NCBI GenBank assembly: GCA_035079385.1
Contig: JAVHKY010000013.1
Coordinates: forward strand, 2,046,001-2,110,000
Direction of reading: 5' to 3'
Origin: Aspidiotus rigidus
Lineage: Eukaryota; Arthropoda; Insecta; Hemiptera; Diaspididae
DNA: 64,000 nt
Shown one piece after another: positions 22,800 to 34,650 of this stretch. Under the pieces are notes generated by a model. The model did not search any database and was not told the origin of the DNA. It saw only the letters and a list, made by a program, of their open reading frames with translations. The position numbers and the translations under genes were made by a program. Every line of letters begins with the position of its first letter. Position 1 is the stretch's first letter.

Positions 22800-23450
22800 T
22801 ATCAATGTTTATCTTGATTAGGTAGTCTAACCTTTCAAGAGAAATTAGGTAGACTCAAAACTTCGTAATCTTGAACTCTACACAATTATTATGCTTATCA
22901 CGAAAAGAATTCTAAGCTTCGATCCTGCAAGAAACATGAACATTTTCAATGTAAAATACGCTATAAGAACCTATTCCAGGCTCGACCAACCTGTTCAGAG
23001 CTGCGGGTCGTATTGTTGTTCAAAGAACTGTTTTCAACTCTTTTGTCATTGAATATTGTGTGTGTAAATACTTGCCTCTTGTATTCCTTTATACTGGAAG
23101 AAGAGGAAATGCCTGAAAAATATCAGATGGAGCAACTCCAATTAAAAAAGAAAAACTTTGCATAATACCGACTTTTCAATTATTTTGAGGTGACATATGG
23201 ATAGAGAAACAAAATTTTTCCAAGTCCGGTAACCTCACCTACGTAAGGTTGTTGACGTTATCAAAATCAAACGTGCTCGCGGGAATTTCGCGAAAGTTTC
23301 AATATTTTTGTGGTCGAATACGCTTATTTGACTGTTTCATATCTTTTCTCCGACCTAATTCAAAATTCCATGGAAAATTTTGAAATCTGCGAGGCCCCCA
23401 CCTCACACGTCTTTAGGGGTAGCGAAACAATAGAAACTAAAAATGAAATG
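22800..23450. other. Spacer between array units; no gene seen
   Basis: The stretch up to about 22800 matches 34898-35020 (end of a unit). The rest is AT-rich and I see no conserved frame in it. Confidence 0.5.
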
Positions 23451-23452
23451 AT

Positions 23453-24087
23453 AGTAATAATAATCACGTTTATGTCGCATTTGCAAACGTCGTCCGTCCT
23501 CCATGACGGAGTAGGTGCGGGTTGCGTATGCATTTAATTTTGTTTCCTACAACACCGGAATCGACCCTTTGGGGTATAACTTCTGTGAAGGAAGAATATC
23601 CTCTGCGAACCCCCTCTTCTACTCGGCAACCGCCATGCAACAGTGGCCCCTTGACATGCACAAAAAAAGGAACACATATAACATCAACAGCACCACATTA
23701 CACAATATAGTGGATCGCTGTTGGAGTTTCTTTATCTTCTCCCTTCAGGGATGATCTACTTCGTCCTCTTCCTGTAAATCTAGTTGTTGATAGTATACAG
23801 GTATTGAGTAGGCCATAGCGTGGTTCTGCAGTTGCCTATTCCGTTCCCGGTGGCCGCAAATGCAGACACCTGGTTCCATGCTTCTTTGGAACCTAGCATG
23901 GTGGGTAGCAGGCTACTAGGGTCAAGGGATTCATCTACCCCGATTTCTTGAAGAGACCGACTAAGCTTGTCCCGCTCACGCCTCCATGCCTTACACTCAA
24001 AAAAGGTGTGTTGTGGTCCATCGTTCCGCCCTTGGTTGCAGTGCAAACAGGTTGCCTGCTCAACTTTCCTTAACTTCTCGTGAAGGT
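23453..24087 (-). pseudogene. 5'-truncated R1-like copy with 3' UTR, next to (TAA)n
   Basis: Minus-strand protein matches the last ~105 codons of R1-clade ORF2 (DLHEKLRKVEQATC, CNQGRNDGPQH, FECKAWRRERD) with a short deletion near the C-terminus. A diverged 3' UTR follows. The 3' end abuts agtaataataatcac, a short (TAA)n remnant. It is older than the copies at 1-10 kb. Confidence 0.8.
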
Positions 24088-24575
24088 CTCGGTTAGGTCT
24101 AATTCTCGATAGTATAAGCTTCTCAAGTTCTTCACTCGGGAGGGAGAGCAGCCTAATGGGCTGATAAAAGGAGGCCAGCTCCGGTGGTTTATCTGGTTTC
24201 AGTATTTCAATAATGGTCGCATATTTCTTCTGGGATGTGAACCGTCCGGTATAAAGAATGTGATCATACAAGATAGCGAGTAGTCTGGTAGCTGTAGGCG
24301 GTAAATTTTTAACGATTTCATCAGGTAATAGGTCATAGCCCGAGGCTCTGCAACTTCCCAATTTACTAATAACGTTGCGTAGTTACTGACCCTAATAGAT
24401 ACAACCGGTGATTCTTGCTCTTGCAGTAAGAGGATGTGTTCGTTAACAGACCGTTCAAAATGATAGTCGACAGTGGGATTTGTTCTAGTAAAGGTTTAAT
24501 CGCACTCATATTCACTTACTTTTTTCCCAGAATCAAATCCTGTTTACAGATTAATTGAAGCGTCTTTTAGGATTT
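24088..24575 (-). pseudogene. Jockey-clade RT fragment fused in frame to the R1-like fragment
   Basis: The minus strand reads GSCRASGYDLLPDEIVKNLPP, ILYTGRFTSQKKYATIIEIL, KPDKPPELAS and then LEKLILSRIRPN. It passes without a stop into R1-like DLHEKLRKVEQ at about 24087, giving a 193-codon chimeric open frame (24361-23780). The join is at gaaggt|ctcggttagg. Most likely the R1-like copy landed in the older jockey copy; the open chimera is probably chance. Confidence 0.7.
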
Positions 24576-24667
24576 TTTTTTTTTTTTTTTTTAATAAGAG
24601 CGTAAGTAAGTGACACTTCATTACTCTCTCGCGTAGCGTTGCCGATTTCTGCATCCCGACCTGTTAC

Positions 24668-25194
24668 TTGACTGTAAACGGTCGTGGTTGTACCTATGGT
24701 GAGTTAGCCCTCATCCTCGACCATATATGTTCGAAGGCCCTCACGGTCTTTCTAGTGTTCTGTAGGGTTAACACCTATCTGTATGTGACCTGTAACGTTG
24801 AAGTTATTGGGAAACAAGTTGTTGTGATAACGCAACTGGATGGTCTGTTGGTAAGATTACTTGAAATAATGGCACTCATAGGAAACAAGAAGAAGGAGAA
24901 AGTTAGTGTCGGTTTAGTGCATTTTTCTTTCTTAGGGTGCGTTCTACGGTGTGCCCGACACCAAAGAAAGTTTTTAAGCCACTATTCTTTGGTATTACAT
25001 CTATACATAGTCATTTGGCGCAACATGATGCAAGATGTCGCAATGAAGCTACCAGAGGGGGCACACGTAAAATTAAGTGGTTCAGTGAAGACATGAAACA
25101 TGTCGAAAAAAAAACGGAACAATTTTTATCATTAATTCATTACTTTCTGTCATCAAACAGAACCAAGATTGATTGTGATATGGTGTTAAGCTAA
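24668..25194 (+). other. Unrecognised open segment in unit B
   Basis: A 142-codon plus-strand frame (24668-25096) overlaps a second frame (24937-25194). Unit A carries only the first ~260 bp, then an apparent deletion. I do not recognise the family. A T-run just upstream (24573-24592) might instead be the A-tail of a minus-strand retroelement ending here. Confidence 0.25.
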
Positions 25195-25369
25195 TGGGAC
25201 TGAAAGAACCTCCAATGTTTTTTTTCTTTGCCGACAATATTTATTTGATTGAACAATATGCATCGTACAATAGGAACTTGAATTATTAACAGAAATATTT
25301 ATGTAAGTTATGTAAAGTGATAATATTCGAATTACTAAGAATTAAAACTACTGCTAAAATATATAATTA

Positions 25370-26213
25370 GGCGAATGTTTCCATTTTGCTATCGGTCCAT
25401 ATCGTTATTGCTGAAAAATATTAGGAAAATAGAAAATAGTCAAATTCTATAGTACGAGTATGAAAACAAAAGAACCTATCTCATTACTTGAAACAATTTC
25501 CCTTGTAGGAGAAAAATAATTATGTAAAATTTATGCATGAGAAACAATAATTTTGAAAGAAAAATTTTTGAATAAAATGTGTGTGTGTAGAAGTTGTCAC
25601 TTATCTAGGTGATGCAGCCAAAAAAATGGATATTTTTTGCCACATTATTGCAGAGAACAAGAAAATTATTATGAATTTTGGTCCCTCATTTATTGTTTAT
25701 ACTCGTTGAAAGGCTGTTCTTAGATTTTTCACCTATACCACATTATTCAACACTCAATTTTTTCTTACGTCACTGAGCGAAGAACGTGATTTACAAGAAT
25801 TTTTTTTTTTTTCAATCCGATTATAAACTGTAGGTTTTATGGTGCGCTGATATTTTATAGAGATTGAAATATCTTCAGAAAAATTTCAAAACTCTACATA
25901 TTATTTTTGTTCTGTACACCTACCTTTAGATTGTGCATGCAGTTAGTTAGGTTAAACCTAACTCGCTAGTGGAGATCTGAATTCCAAATCTGGAAAGTAT
26001 AAACAATAATAAGTTAGTTTTTTTTTTTTTTGTTTATCGTAAATATTGACTACATGAAGGCTCTGGTTGAGGAATCAACTTTCGAGTTCAATGTTAATCT
26101 TATTAAAATATAAAAATATTATATTTACCGTAAATGTCGAACGATACCATTGCATATGTTTGGTTGCAAATCAATTTTGAGAGCGCGAATCCAATCAACA
26201 ACATCGAGAACAT
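25370..26213 (-). pseudogene. 'M' gene copy B (exons 26213-26129, 25989-25924, about 25415-25370)
   Basis: The first exon is 85 bp, as in copy A: MFSMLLIGFALSKL, CNQTYA, then FDIY, donor G|GTAAATATA. The second block has CTTTCCAG before and AAAG|GTAGGTG after, reading DLEFRSPLAS then TAG. The third block after TTTTTCAG has lost two bases relative to copies A and C, so its frame is broken (stop after NNDMDR). Splice sites are kept, coding potential of the last block is not. Confidence 0.4.
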
Positions 26214-26486
26214 AAAAAAGAATTTATTAATGCATAATTTGTTCGATAAAAATATAAGTATGTAAACGTGTAAAATGAATTTCTAAAATTTATAAGTAGG
26301 GCCGTTGTACTAGACGCTGTGAGAAGATTTTTATATTTTGACTATAATACTTCGTATAATTTCATTTTTCCTGCAGTCATATATTTTAGTTTATCTTGTC
26401 TCCAGTGGTCCTTAATAAATATCATAATATACGCCGGCTAGTATTGATTTTTTTTTTTGAGGGATATTCTCATTGAGTTTGAAAAT

Positions 26487-26894
26487 GTGACGACTTCTGA
26501 GAAAACCGGGCTTAGGGTGAAAATCATAAAAATCGAGTTTTTGTTAAAATCTTGTAGAGGACACTTCCACGAGTCCAACGCGACCTCAAGCAACCTTCTA
26601 ACTTGAAAACTCATTGAGACGTAGACGTTCGAAGTCAAAACTTTGAAGAAAGTAGTTTTCGAGAAAACAGCGTTTAAAGTTTTCGAACCTTTAAAGTGCT
26701 GTAGTAATCGTTCTGTTGATCGAAAATTGGTGAAACTAACATGATTCTAGAGTAAAATTTCATGACGAATCCGATGAGACCATTTATTTCTATCAAAAAC
26801 TGAAAATGGGTAAAAATCGTATTTTTTTCGTTTTTTGGCTGTATCTCGAAATCAACTTTTTCACCCTAAGCCCGGTTTTCTCAGAAGTCGTCAC
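26487..26894. mobile_element. 408-bp MITE with about 38-bp perfect terminal inverted repeats
   Basis: Starts GTGACGACTTCTGAGAAAAC and ends with its exact reverse complement, continuing through gggcttagggtgaaaa. It is flanked by AAAT on both sides (26483-26486, 26895-26898). Units A and C lack it, giving an empty site (gaaaatagg in A). No ORF. The superfamily is not assignable from a 4-bp target duplication alone. Confidence 0.9.
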
Positions 26895-27889
26895 AAATAG
26901 GTGTTTGATAAACCTATTCAAAGTTGTCGTCATTGATCTCTCGACTCTTTAGTGATTTAAGATGGCTATTTCAAAATTTAGGACGAACGTGAAACTTTGT
27001 AATGCGATAAATATAACTGGAAATAAAGCTGTGGCAGAGAAGTAATTTTTTTTTTTCGCCGATGTGAGGTGATTTTACGGAAACTAAAAGTGCAAATACA
27101 TGTCTAAACAAAAAAAAATATCAGATTATTCATACTTAGAGAAATTGGACCAAGTATTTAAAATCCTTTCATCATTTAAAAAAAAAAAGTTATTTCCTAC
27201 CAAAGATGATATAAGATGAAAAATACTTAAGCAATCTAACATTAAGATGAAGGAAGCCATTTAGTTGAAAATAAAATTTCCTTCCATATCTCTTTTTCCA
27301 AATCTTCTCATTTCCACATTTTAATTCTTTCTGATTAAAACTGCGAATTTATTCCAAATTCAAAAGAAATTCTTTGTTCTACTTCGTTTTTTTTCAAAAT
27401 TTCGCAGCTATTTCCAACTTTTTTTTTCTCCTTTTTCATTCTAAGATGACTATTTTGAGTGATAGAAAGGTTTATCACAATAGCATTTTCAGGGAGTACC
27501 AACGCATATTTAATTAATATGAGAAATGATTTTTTATATTTTTTATGTACATATAAGCTATTCGCCCGAAAATTTCGGCGTCAAACCCTACCAGTTGAAT
27601 TCGAAGTACAAATTTACAATGGACTTGACAAATGGCGCTGCGTTTTTCCTCCTAAAATACAGAGAAAACAAGGCTTCGCAATCGACCATCGGCCGAAAGT
27701 CTTCGAATAAAAATGGATGTCGTATCTTTTGATAAGAACTTCATAATCAGTAAACAAAAAAATTTCTCAATTCTTACCCGCTAATGACAGAAATGAAGGC
27801 GCCGACTAATTTTTTATATTATAAATTTGTCAAAAGATTTCAAAGACCTAGATTTTGAAAAACAAGTTTATGACAAAAAATATACTCAC

Positions 27890-28059
27890 GGCCCATGTAT
27901 CATAGGTGGTGGTCCTGGCGGTGGCGGTGGTGGTGGTGGAGGAGGGGGAGGTGGAGCTGGCTCTAAATCTGGATCTGGTTCTGCTTGAATCATGCAGATC
28001 GCTATCGCTATCAAAAAGAAAATTAGAAAAGAGTACTTGAAGAAATTCCAGCTCAACAT
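27890..28059 (-). CDS. 'P' exon, copy B
   Basis: 170 bp, the same length and phase as copy A: MLSWNFFKYSFLIFF, LIAIAICMIQA, EPDPDLEPA, thirteen prolines, GPPPMIHG, then the donor CC|GTGAGTATA. Predicted signal peptide to about residue 26. The Ala/Val and Leu/Thr differences from copy A fall in the signal core and just before the proline run. Downstream exons unresolved. Confidence 0.6.
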
Positions 28060-28190
28060 TTTTGTATGGAAGAAAATTTGTTAAGATGAATCCGATTTCC
28101 AACTTTCTATTGCAAGAACGCTGCGAATAAGATTTTAAAAAATGTTAGAACTTCAACGTTGCAAATGGCAAAGAAAAGTGGTCTACGTGC

Positions 28191-28198
28191 GTTTTATA
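28191..28198 (-). promoter_or_regulatory. TATA box of P exon, copy B
   Basis: GCTATAAAAC on the minus strand, 132 bp upstream of the P-exon ATG; conserved position in unit C. Confidence 0.6.
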
Positions 28199-28743
28199 GC
28201 CGAAAATTTAAATGAAATATGCGTTCGATTTGAAAACTGAATAAATGAAGACTGCAAACAATTGCTGGGGCATGTTTGAAGATGCTGTTTTCACTTCAAA
28301 ACATGGAAAATCTTTCCCGGTACCTACCTGGTGTTTTATTGACGTTATTATATTATATAGGAACAAACACGAAATAATATGTACTCGACTGTTCAATTGT
28401 ATTGAGAGGCGCCTGAAAGGATTGGGAAAGTAAAATACGGTGGTTATGCCATACTAAAAAGAAAAAAAAAAGAATAATTTTCATTTTTCATCATAAACGC
28501 TACCGAAACGTGGTGTTTATATGATAAAAAATAAAAATTATCTTGTGGTCAATAGTAGTTACCAATCCTATTATTTATACCTAGTATAATATTTCTAACC
28601 ACGAAAAAATCGTTTTCATTGAAGGTGGTTATGAGCAGATCATCAATATTGTGTACCACGATTTGTGAAGAGAGGATCATGAAATCTGTATTTTTCCAAT
28701 GCAAGAAATAACTTTTGGTCAATCTGGTTAAGAGTAGAAATAC

Positions 28744-28845
28744 CTTTGAGACGATAATTAAGAAATACCGGGATAATTTTTTCACAAACGATAAAAAGAG
28801 AAATATCACAATCACACAACGAATTATTTTTAAAGAGGCCTTCAT
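28744..28845 (-). CDS. 'K' exon, copy B: hydrophobic N-terminus with splice donor
   Basis: 34 codons starting MKASLKIIRCVIVIFLF and ending exactly at AAAG|GTATTTC, phase 0. Copy C (39992-40087) has 32 codons with the same start and same donor. Two compensating indels shift the frame in the middle, so the two peptides differ after residue ~14. It looks like a first exon with a signal or anchor sequence. Not recognised. Confidence 0.35.
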
Positions 28846-29306
28846 CTCGACAAATTTTTATTGTTACTCTTTCCGGCGTTTGAACATCAAGAGCGATGCC
28901 ATCGTCAAGACTAAACTGGAACGGAAAAAGAGAAGAAGCTTCAGAATTTTTCTGGTTTTCCAGTTATGAAACGAATACAGTCTATCATTTATTTCATACA
29001 ATTTTCAAACAAAATGCATTAGAAATCGGGAGAGGAGGAATTTGGAAAAATTGAACTTTTGAGTTATTTAGCACCTCCTTCTTTGCCCTCCTGTCGAAAT
29101 CTTACGATGATGAAAAATCCTATCGATGTTATACCATTCCTTCAAGTCCATTATCTTTCACGAACAGCAACCTTCACAATCAAATTCCTTACCTTCCTAA
29201 ATGAACACTACGTTAAAAGGGTGTGGAGGTTTTCCGAGAGTCTCTCTTCCCAAGTATTATAAATGAATTAAACGAATACGTTCCTCAAGGTTACGGCTAT
29301 CCATAG

Positions 29307-31643
29307 TAAACGCGAAAAACGAATACTCCGAAGGGAGAGTAAACAAATGCAACCGCAGAAAAATATAAGACGACGAGCGTGATGCTCCTCCCCCTTGAGT
29401 TTGATTACTTTATGCGGGACGTCAATTTAAAGTGTCGGAAGTTTGAGGTGAACTTGAAGGAGAAGAAGAATAAGAAGTTATCCTCCCTAATGAAGGTTAA
29501 TGATGAGGTGGTTGAGGAAGGTGTGAGTGACGGTGTTGTCGTTCATAAATTCCACCCCCCCCCCCCTCATAAATAATAGTCAGGTAGTGTTTAATAGTGA
29601 TGAAACTGCCCTCCTTAAGAAAGGTTTGAAATTCAGTTTACCTCTCCTCAAGAAGGATGAAACCTTGGCGAATGTTGTTGCGGATCTTGCGGTTAAAATT
29701 GGTCCTGGTTTTAATACCCAGAAAGTTTGTGCCGAATTAGTCCGTAATAACCCTCTCCCTCGCATGAATAATAAATTGGGAGGAGTGATTCAAGGTTTGA
29801 AGAGGAAGATTAGAGAGGGAGATTTAATCGTCACTAAGGCCGACAAGGGCAATACTATTGTGGTGATGGAGAAGTCGGTCTATTCTTCTAAGGTCCATGA
29901 AGTCCTCCAGCAGTGTGGTGCTAAAGAGAGTGAGGATTTCAGTTTTCCTGAGCACGTTAAAGGAGTTAGGAGTTCATCAACAGGAGTGAGGCTATTATCA
30001 AAACTCCTGCTTTGAAAAAAGCCATTCTTGTTCCTAACTCCACACCACCACCCCTCCTCTACGGGCTGCCCAAAGTGCATAAGAACAATACCCTGATGCG
30101 ACCCGTTGTTTCTTTCGTCTCCTCCCCCACCTACCTCCTTGCCAAATTCCTGGACCGTTGGTTCAAAAATCGCATTGATTTTGAATCTTCTCATTCGGTC
30201 TTGAATTTGGCCTCTTTAACTGACGTTCTGAAGGATGTAAGTCTTCTCCCGGGAACGACCATCTGCTCGTTTGATGTTGTTGGTTTGTTCCCGAATATTC
30301 TTAAGGCTGCTACTATCCAGCGTATGGGTGAGCTACTCGTCAAAGCCAATATTCCTCACAACGAGCTTCAGGAATTTTTCGATCTTCTGAATATTTGCTG
30401 TTCCCCCAACTACTGTAAATTTGAAGGAAAATTTTTCGAGTTTCCTGATGAAGTAGGGATCCCTATTGGATCACCTTTAGGCTCTCTCATCTCCGAAATT
30501 TTCATATCTAAGTTTGAACTTGACCTCTTTTCCTCGAACCAGGTGTTACTTAGTCATATTCACTATTGGTACAGGTACGTTGATGACGTTCTATATACCT
30601 GGACTGGTTCCCCAGATCTCCTTGGTGAGTTTCTGAGGTATCTCAATTCCTGGTACCCTTCCATCAAATTTACGTTGGAAATAGGGGTATTTTCCATTAA
30701 CTTTTTGGATTTATCGATCTCTATAATAGACGGTATCCATAAGTTTGGAATTTACAGGAAAGATACTACGACCGATGTTTTAGTCCACGGTGGTTCGTTC
30801 GGTCCTGTTGCTCACAAGATGGCTGCTTTTCATAGCCTAGTTCACAGACTGACTCGTATTCCTTTGAGTCAGTCTGCCTTCAAGAAAGAGTTAATCACAA
30901 TAAAACACCTGGCCAGAGTGAATGGGGTCAATGTCGATGTTGACGTGATGGTTCGGAGGAAAGTTACGAGGAGCCTTCTTGATTCCACCACCTCCCTCCC
31001 CCGAGACACGATCCGTGATCGCCGTTTGCGTTGGATCAGTCTCCCTTTCTTGGGGAACTTCTCTCTCCAATTGGGTCGGGCCCTCCGCCCGTTTGGCTTC
31101 AGACTCGCGTTTTACAACCCGACCACAGTCAAGAGGTTGTTTGTGAGACTGAAGGACCCCATACCTGTCGATGAGAGGTGTTTATAAGTTGGAATGTGGG
31201 GATTGTGGAGGCTTTTATATTGGTGAGACCAGCCGCCAAGAGTAGCTGAGCACCTGAAGTCTTGGAAGAAGGGACACTTAGGGGAGTCAGCTTTTGCTGA
31301 TCATTTAATAAACAGTGGCCACAGCTTCCGCGAGGGATCCGAAAAGCTCCTCCATAAGGAGAATTCCTATCGTAAGCGCATCGCCCTCGAGAATATATTG
31401 ATAATGCGTCATCTAAACACTGACGGTATCACTGTACTCAACTTGTACATTCCAACTGGTTTATGATTCACACCGCGATTTCTCGTTTGGACAATCTTAA
31501 TACCTTGCTCTTCTTTTCTGTTCGTCAGTTGCTTTCATTTCAGGCTTGAACATGGTTTATTAACCGAAAGCGCTCGTCGTCTTATATTTTTCTGCGGTTG
31601 CATTTGTTTAGTCTCCCATCGGAGTATTCGTTTTTCGCGTTTA
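29307..31643 (+). mobile_element. Penelope-like element with inverted terminal repeats
   Basis: About 71-bp nearly perfect inverted ends: taaacgcgaaaaacgaatac at 29307 and its reverse complement ending at 31643. Inside are RT and a GIY-YIG endonuclease. Unit C has an uninterrupted version of the flanks (near 40480-40510), so the whole stretch from about 29262 to 31655 is an insertion. Confidence 0.8.
29379..31466 (+). pseudogene. Penelope-like RT / GIY-YIG endonuclease, frameshifted
   Basis: The N-terminal part (29379-29576) shifts at a C10 run (29553-29562). The next frame (to 30015) has KFSLPLLKKDE and VTKADKGNTIVVME, a Penelope hallmark. The third frame (30012-31187) has LYGLPKVHK, SFDVVGLFPNI, GIPIGSPLGSLISEIF and the catalytic YVDDV. 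After another shift comes GVYKLECGDCGGFYIGETSR (GIY-YIG core), a stop, and then RVAEHLKSWKKGHLGESAFA in a further frame, down to IPTGL and TGA. At least four shifts or stops make it inactive. Penelope-like elements normally use this RT plus endonuclease for retrotransposition. Confidence 0.88.
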
Positions 31644-31860
31644 TTGTTATATATGACTCGAGATTCGGATATTTTAAAAAATCTTATACTTCTCATAATG
31701 GTTCAGAAGTCGAAATTCTAAAGAGGTCATTTGAAATCTTTCTTCGTTTTCTGTCCATTCGGAATTATTTAATCTTACGAGACTTGGACAAATTTCGATC
31801 GTTGAACTATAAAGTATAACAAGGGTCAGGAGTAGGATTGTGGAGAATCTTTGATTTTTG

Positions 31861-32418
31861 CAGTAGAAATCACTTACAACGAGAGTCAAGGGACCGGGAG
31901 ATTTGCTCGTTCTAACCGATGCTCGCACTATCCGAATTCAGTTACAACGAGGGCTCGCTCTACCCAGTTTTTTTTCAGTTATACAACGAGAACTCATACA
32001 AAGCAATTCAGTCAATAAAAAATTCAACTTTTTTTCCTTGTAAATAATTACAGTACATGTACAAGCAATGTTCGTTTTAAAAATAAGTACAGCGATACGC
32101 TTGCACATCGACTAACGAATTTCGAAAGATTGAGAATACAGTAGTCACAAATTCTTTTCACTCTTCCGTTTATCAGTAAACATGTTCATAAAAGCTCATC
32201 AATCCGGAAAAATAGTAGTCTTCCTCGCTGTAAATGATTATTCGTCTTCCGTATGTACCGAAATCGGGTTGTTCTAACCGATATCTCGTTCTAAATGAAC
32301 TCGTTGTAAGCAGTGAATTTTAACATTGTTTATATGGCGTTTACGCCGGGATCGCGCAATTCGGCCGTTCTAGCCGACCGTTCGTTCTATGCGGACTCGT
32401 TCTAAGTGATTTCTACTG
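31861..32418. mobile_element. 558-bp MITE, pogo/Tc1-like termini
   Basis: Begins CAGTAGAAATCACTTACAAC and ends with CTCGTTCTAAGTGATTTCTACTG, its near-exact reverse complement. TA follows the right end; the left flank is TG. Unit C (about 40690) has the empty site. The interior repeats CTCGTTCTAACCGA-like motifs, and there is no transposase. The CAGT ends and TA suggest the pogo/Tigger branch; this assignment is inferred. Confidence 0.8.
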
Positions 32419-32640
32419 TATATAAAATGACTAGGGGACCTGTTAGAAAAGTTCCATTCTACTTCAAATCAGAGAAAATGGAAACTCTCAAAAATTGAGT
32501 CACACAGATCAGACGAGGGCCTCAAGAAAATTTTCCTTTACAAGTTTCCCTCTTTGCTCTTGGTCAACCCCCCCCCCCCCCCGATACGTCCTGATGACAT
32601 CACCACCTCACACTCTGCTCCTCATCTCCTAACTCTAAAT

Positions 32641-33990
32641 CTCATAAATCCTGTCCCAATGACTGGGATTCACGACTCAAATAGGGTAAACGGATCCAGG
32701 AACGACTACAAAAGATAGGAGAACCAGAATGTGAGCCTCCAGGAAGAAGTAAAGGATAGGCGAGATGACTGATAGATTGGGGAAATTGGACAGAAGAAGA
32801 AGAAGAAGATGAGGAGAGAATGTTTCGGAGGCTTTTTCGTTTAATTAATTTGCAAACATCAACTTTCAATTCATGCTTCCTAACGAATTATTCTATGGAC
32901 TTTATCTCCTGCTATCTGACTTTATGAGAGAGAGGGCGTACTCAAGAGGAATCCATCAACTTTAGTTTCTCTATTCCCTTAAATTAATTCCGTTAGTGAT
33001 CTCTAAATTTTTCAGGGTCTTACATCTCGTATTCATAGCTCGAAAAACGAAATATTTCCTTTCCGTATGTACAGCGTGAGAGTCGAAATCGTTTTAAATT
33101 TAGAGCTCTAGGACCATTGTTTTTCAAGTCCCACTCTTCATGAATTTATTCTTCGAGTGGCAAAATTTCAAGTCTCCCTCGCCGATTATTAAAATTAATC
33201 CAAGTTTTTCCTGCTAACATTAATATGGAAATTTGTGAGCATGTACTCGCAATAAAACTAATAGCGAGTTACCCGCTGAAAACATTCGTATAATGTTCTC
33301 TTAACGATATTTGCATTCTTAACAGTCAGATTCTTATTGGAATCATTATTGTGCTTCAACTAAATAATATAAGAAGTTTTAATATCGAGCGTAGTCAAAA
33401 TTACATAATAGGTCCTCATAACATCATACCCTCTAAACGTGAATCACATAATAACTGTTTTTCTGATATTCTCAATTTGCTGGTCCAATGAACCCTTAAT
33501 GTTTCCAAGTTTACATCTCGTATAACTAGAAGAAGGAATTTTCCCAAAGACAAGGGCTACGTCTCGTATGTACATAGCGTGAAAGTCAAAATCTGTTTAA
33601 AATTGTTTCTCCGCGAAAATCCAATTCCTGAGTCTAGAATTTCCCAAGATAGCTTGAAAGTCACCCTAAATACATAGTTCTAAAGTTAAAATTGCTCAAA
33701 GTCTGCCTCCCCGAACATCTAAATTCGTCTAGGCTAGCAAATAGCAACCAACAGATGTGAGAGCGGGTTGTTCTCTACATACGAAAGAGAGTTTGTGTGA
33801 CGTTACAAGCCATATCATGAAGGAGGAGCAGTTACAAACTTGCACAATAACTACTCTATTGAATCGCCACCAGTTCGCTCCTTAAAATGAACCAGAACGG
33901 CTCATAACCGGTCGCGATTTAATAAAGCGTATTGTGCAAGTTCGTATAACTGCTCCTTTTTCTTGCTCACTAAAAGCAGTCGCATATCGG
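32641..33990. other. Diverged non-coding copy of the 49.8-50.9 kb region
   Basis: Scattered similarity to 50510-50790 (lines such as attaaaatta-tcc and tttttcct-c-taac). No ORF is conserved. It contains a foldback at 33820-33963. Confidence 0.45.
33820..33963. mobile_element. Foldback / small MITE (about 144 bp)
   Basis: Arms aaggaggagcagttacaaac + ttgcacaata at 33820-33850 and their imperfect reverse complement at 33930-33963. No ORF; target duplication not clear. Confidence 0.6.
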
Positions 33991-33999
33991 TTCATAAGA

Positions 34000-34650
34000 A
34001 ATACTCGTACGGAAGTTGTTGTATTCTTGATGGTCATTACTAAGCTTCATGCAACTTTCAATATGATTATATGAAGTTATTTCCTTTGGCCCTTGGCAAA
34101 AAATCAAAAAATTATTCTTCATTCCAAGGAAAGAAGGGAAAAATTGAAAAATGTATGCTACCACGAAAACAGATGAAAATATTTGTAAAAGAAAAAAAAG
34201 CAAATAACAAATCGGGTTATCCAAATATGGACGTATAATAATCGACTGTAGCGAACAGAAATCACGATTATGGCAGGTATTAAATCAAGTCGTTCTTCAA
34301 GGTGACATATTAAAGTTGTGAAACTGCACTAGTTCGTCTTCGCCTTGCCAAAGTTTCTTCGATAGTGACAGAAGAATGTAAAAACTTTCCGCTCACCCGA
34401 TAAGGTTGAAGTGTTGCGCTTATTTCGCCAACAAGATATCCTGCCCCTAATAAAAGGGAAGGGAAGAATAAATAATTGAAAAATGCGTTTCTACACTTTC
34501 ATACGGTGCTTCATATTAAAAAAGATGAAGCGGTATGCTTTCTAGACCCCTTTGGTGCTGAATCGTGGCAGCCGAAGCTAATTTTCGGCTCTTTGCTCGA
34601 GTAAAGCTACTCCTTACTTCGGCTTTTTTGGAAGCGGAACTCTACTTTTT
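34000..34650 (+). other. Array side block with tiny intron (copy 2)
   Basis: TTCAAG|gtgacata ... cgccttgccaaag (34302-34353). Same layout as the 15.2-kb block. No conserved reading frame recognised around it. Confidence 0.4.

Noticed and set aside
27848..28102. An 84-codon minus frame with Ser/Thr/Arg repeats
   Set aside because: It is an alternative frame of P exon B; the proline frame has the ATG, signal peptide and conserved donor.
29307..31643. A bacterial or group II-type RT
   Set aside because: LYGLPKVHK, KADKGN, YVDDV and the GIY-YIG core place it with Penelope-like elements.
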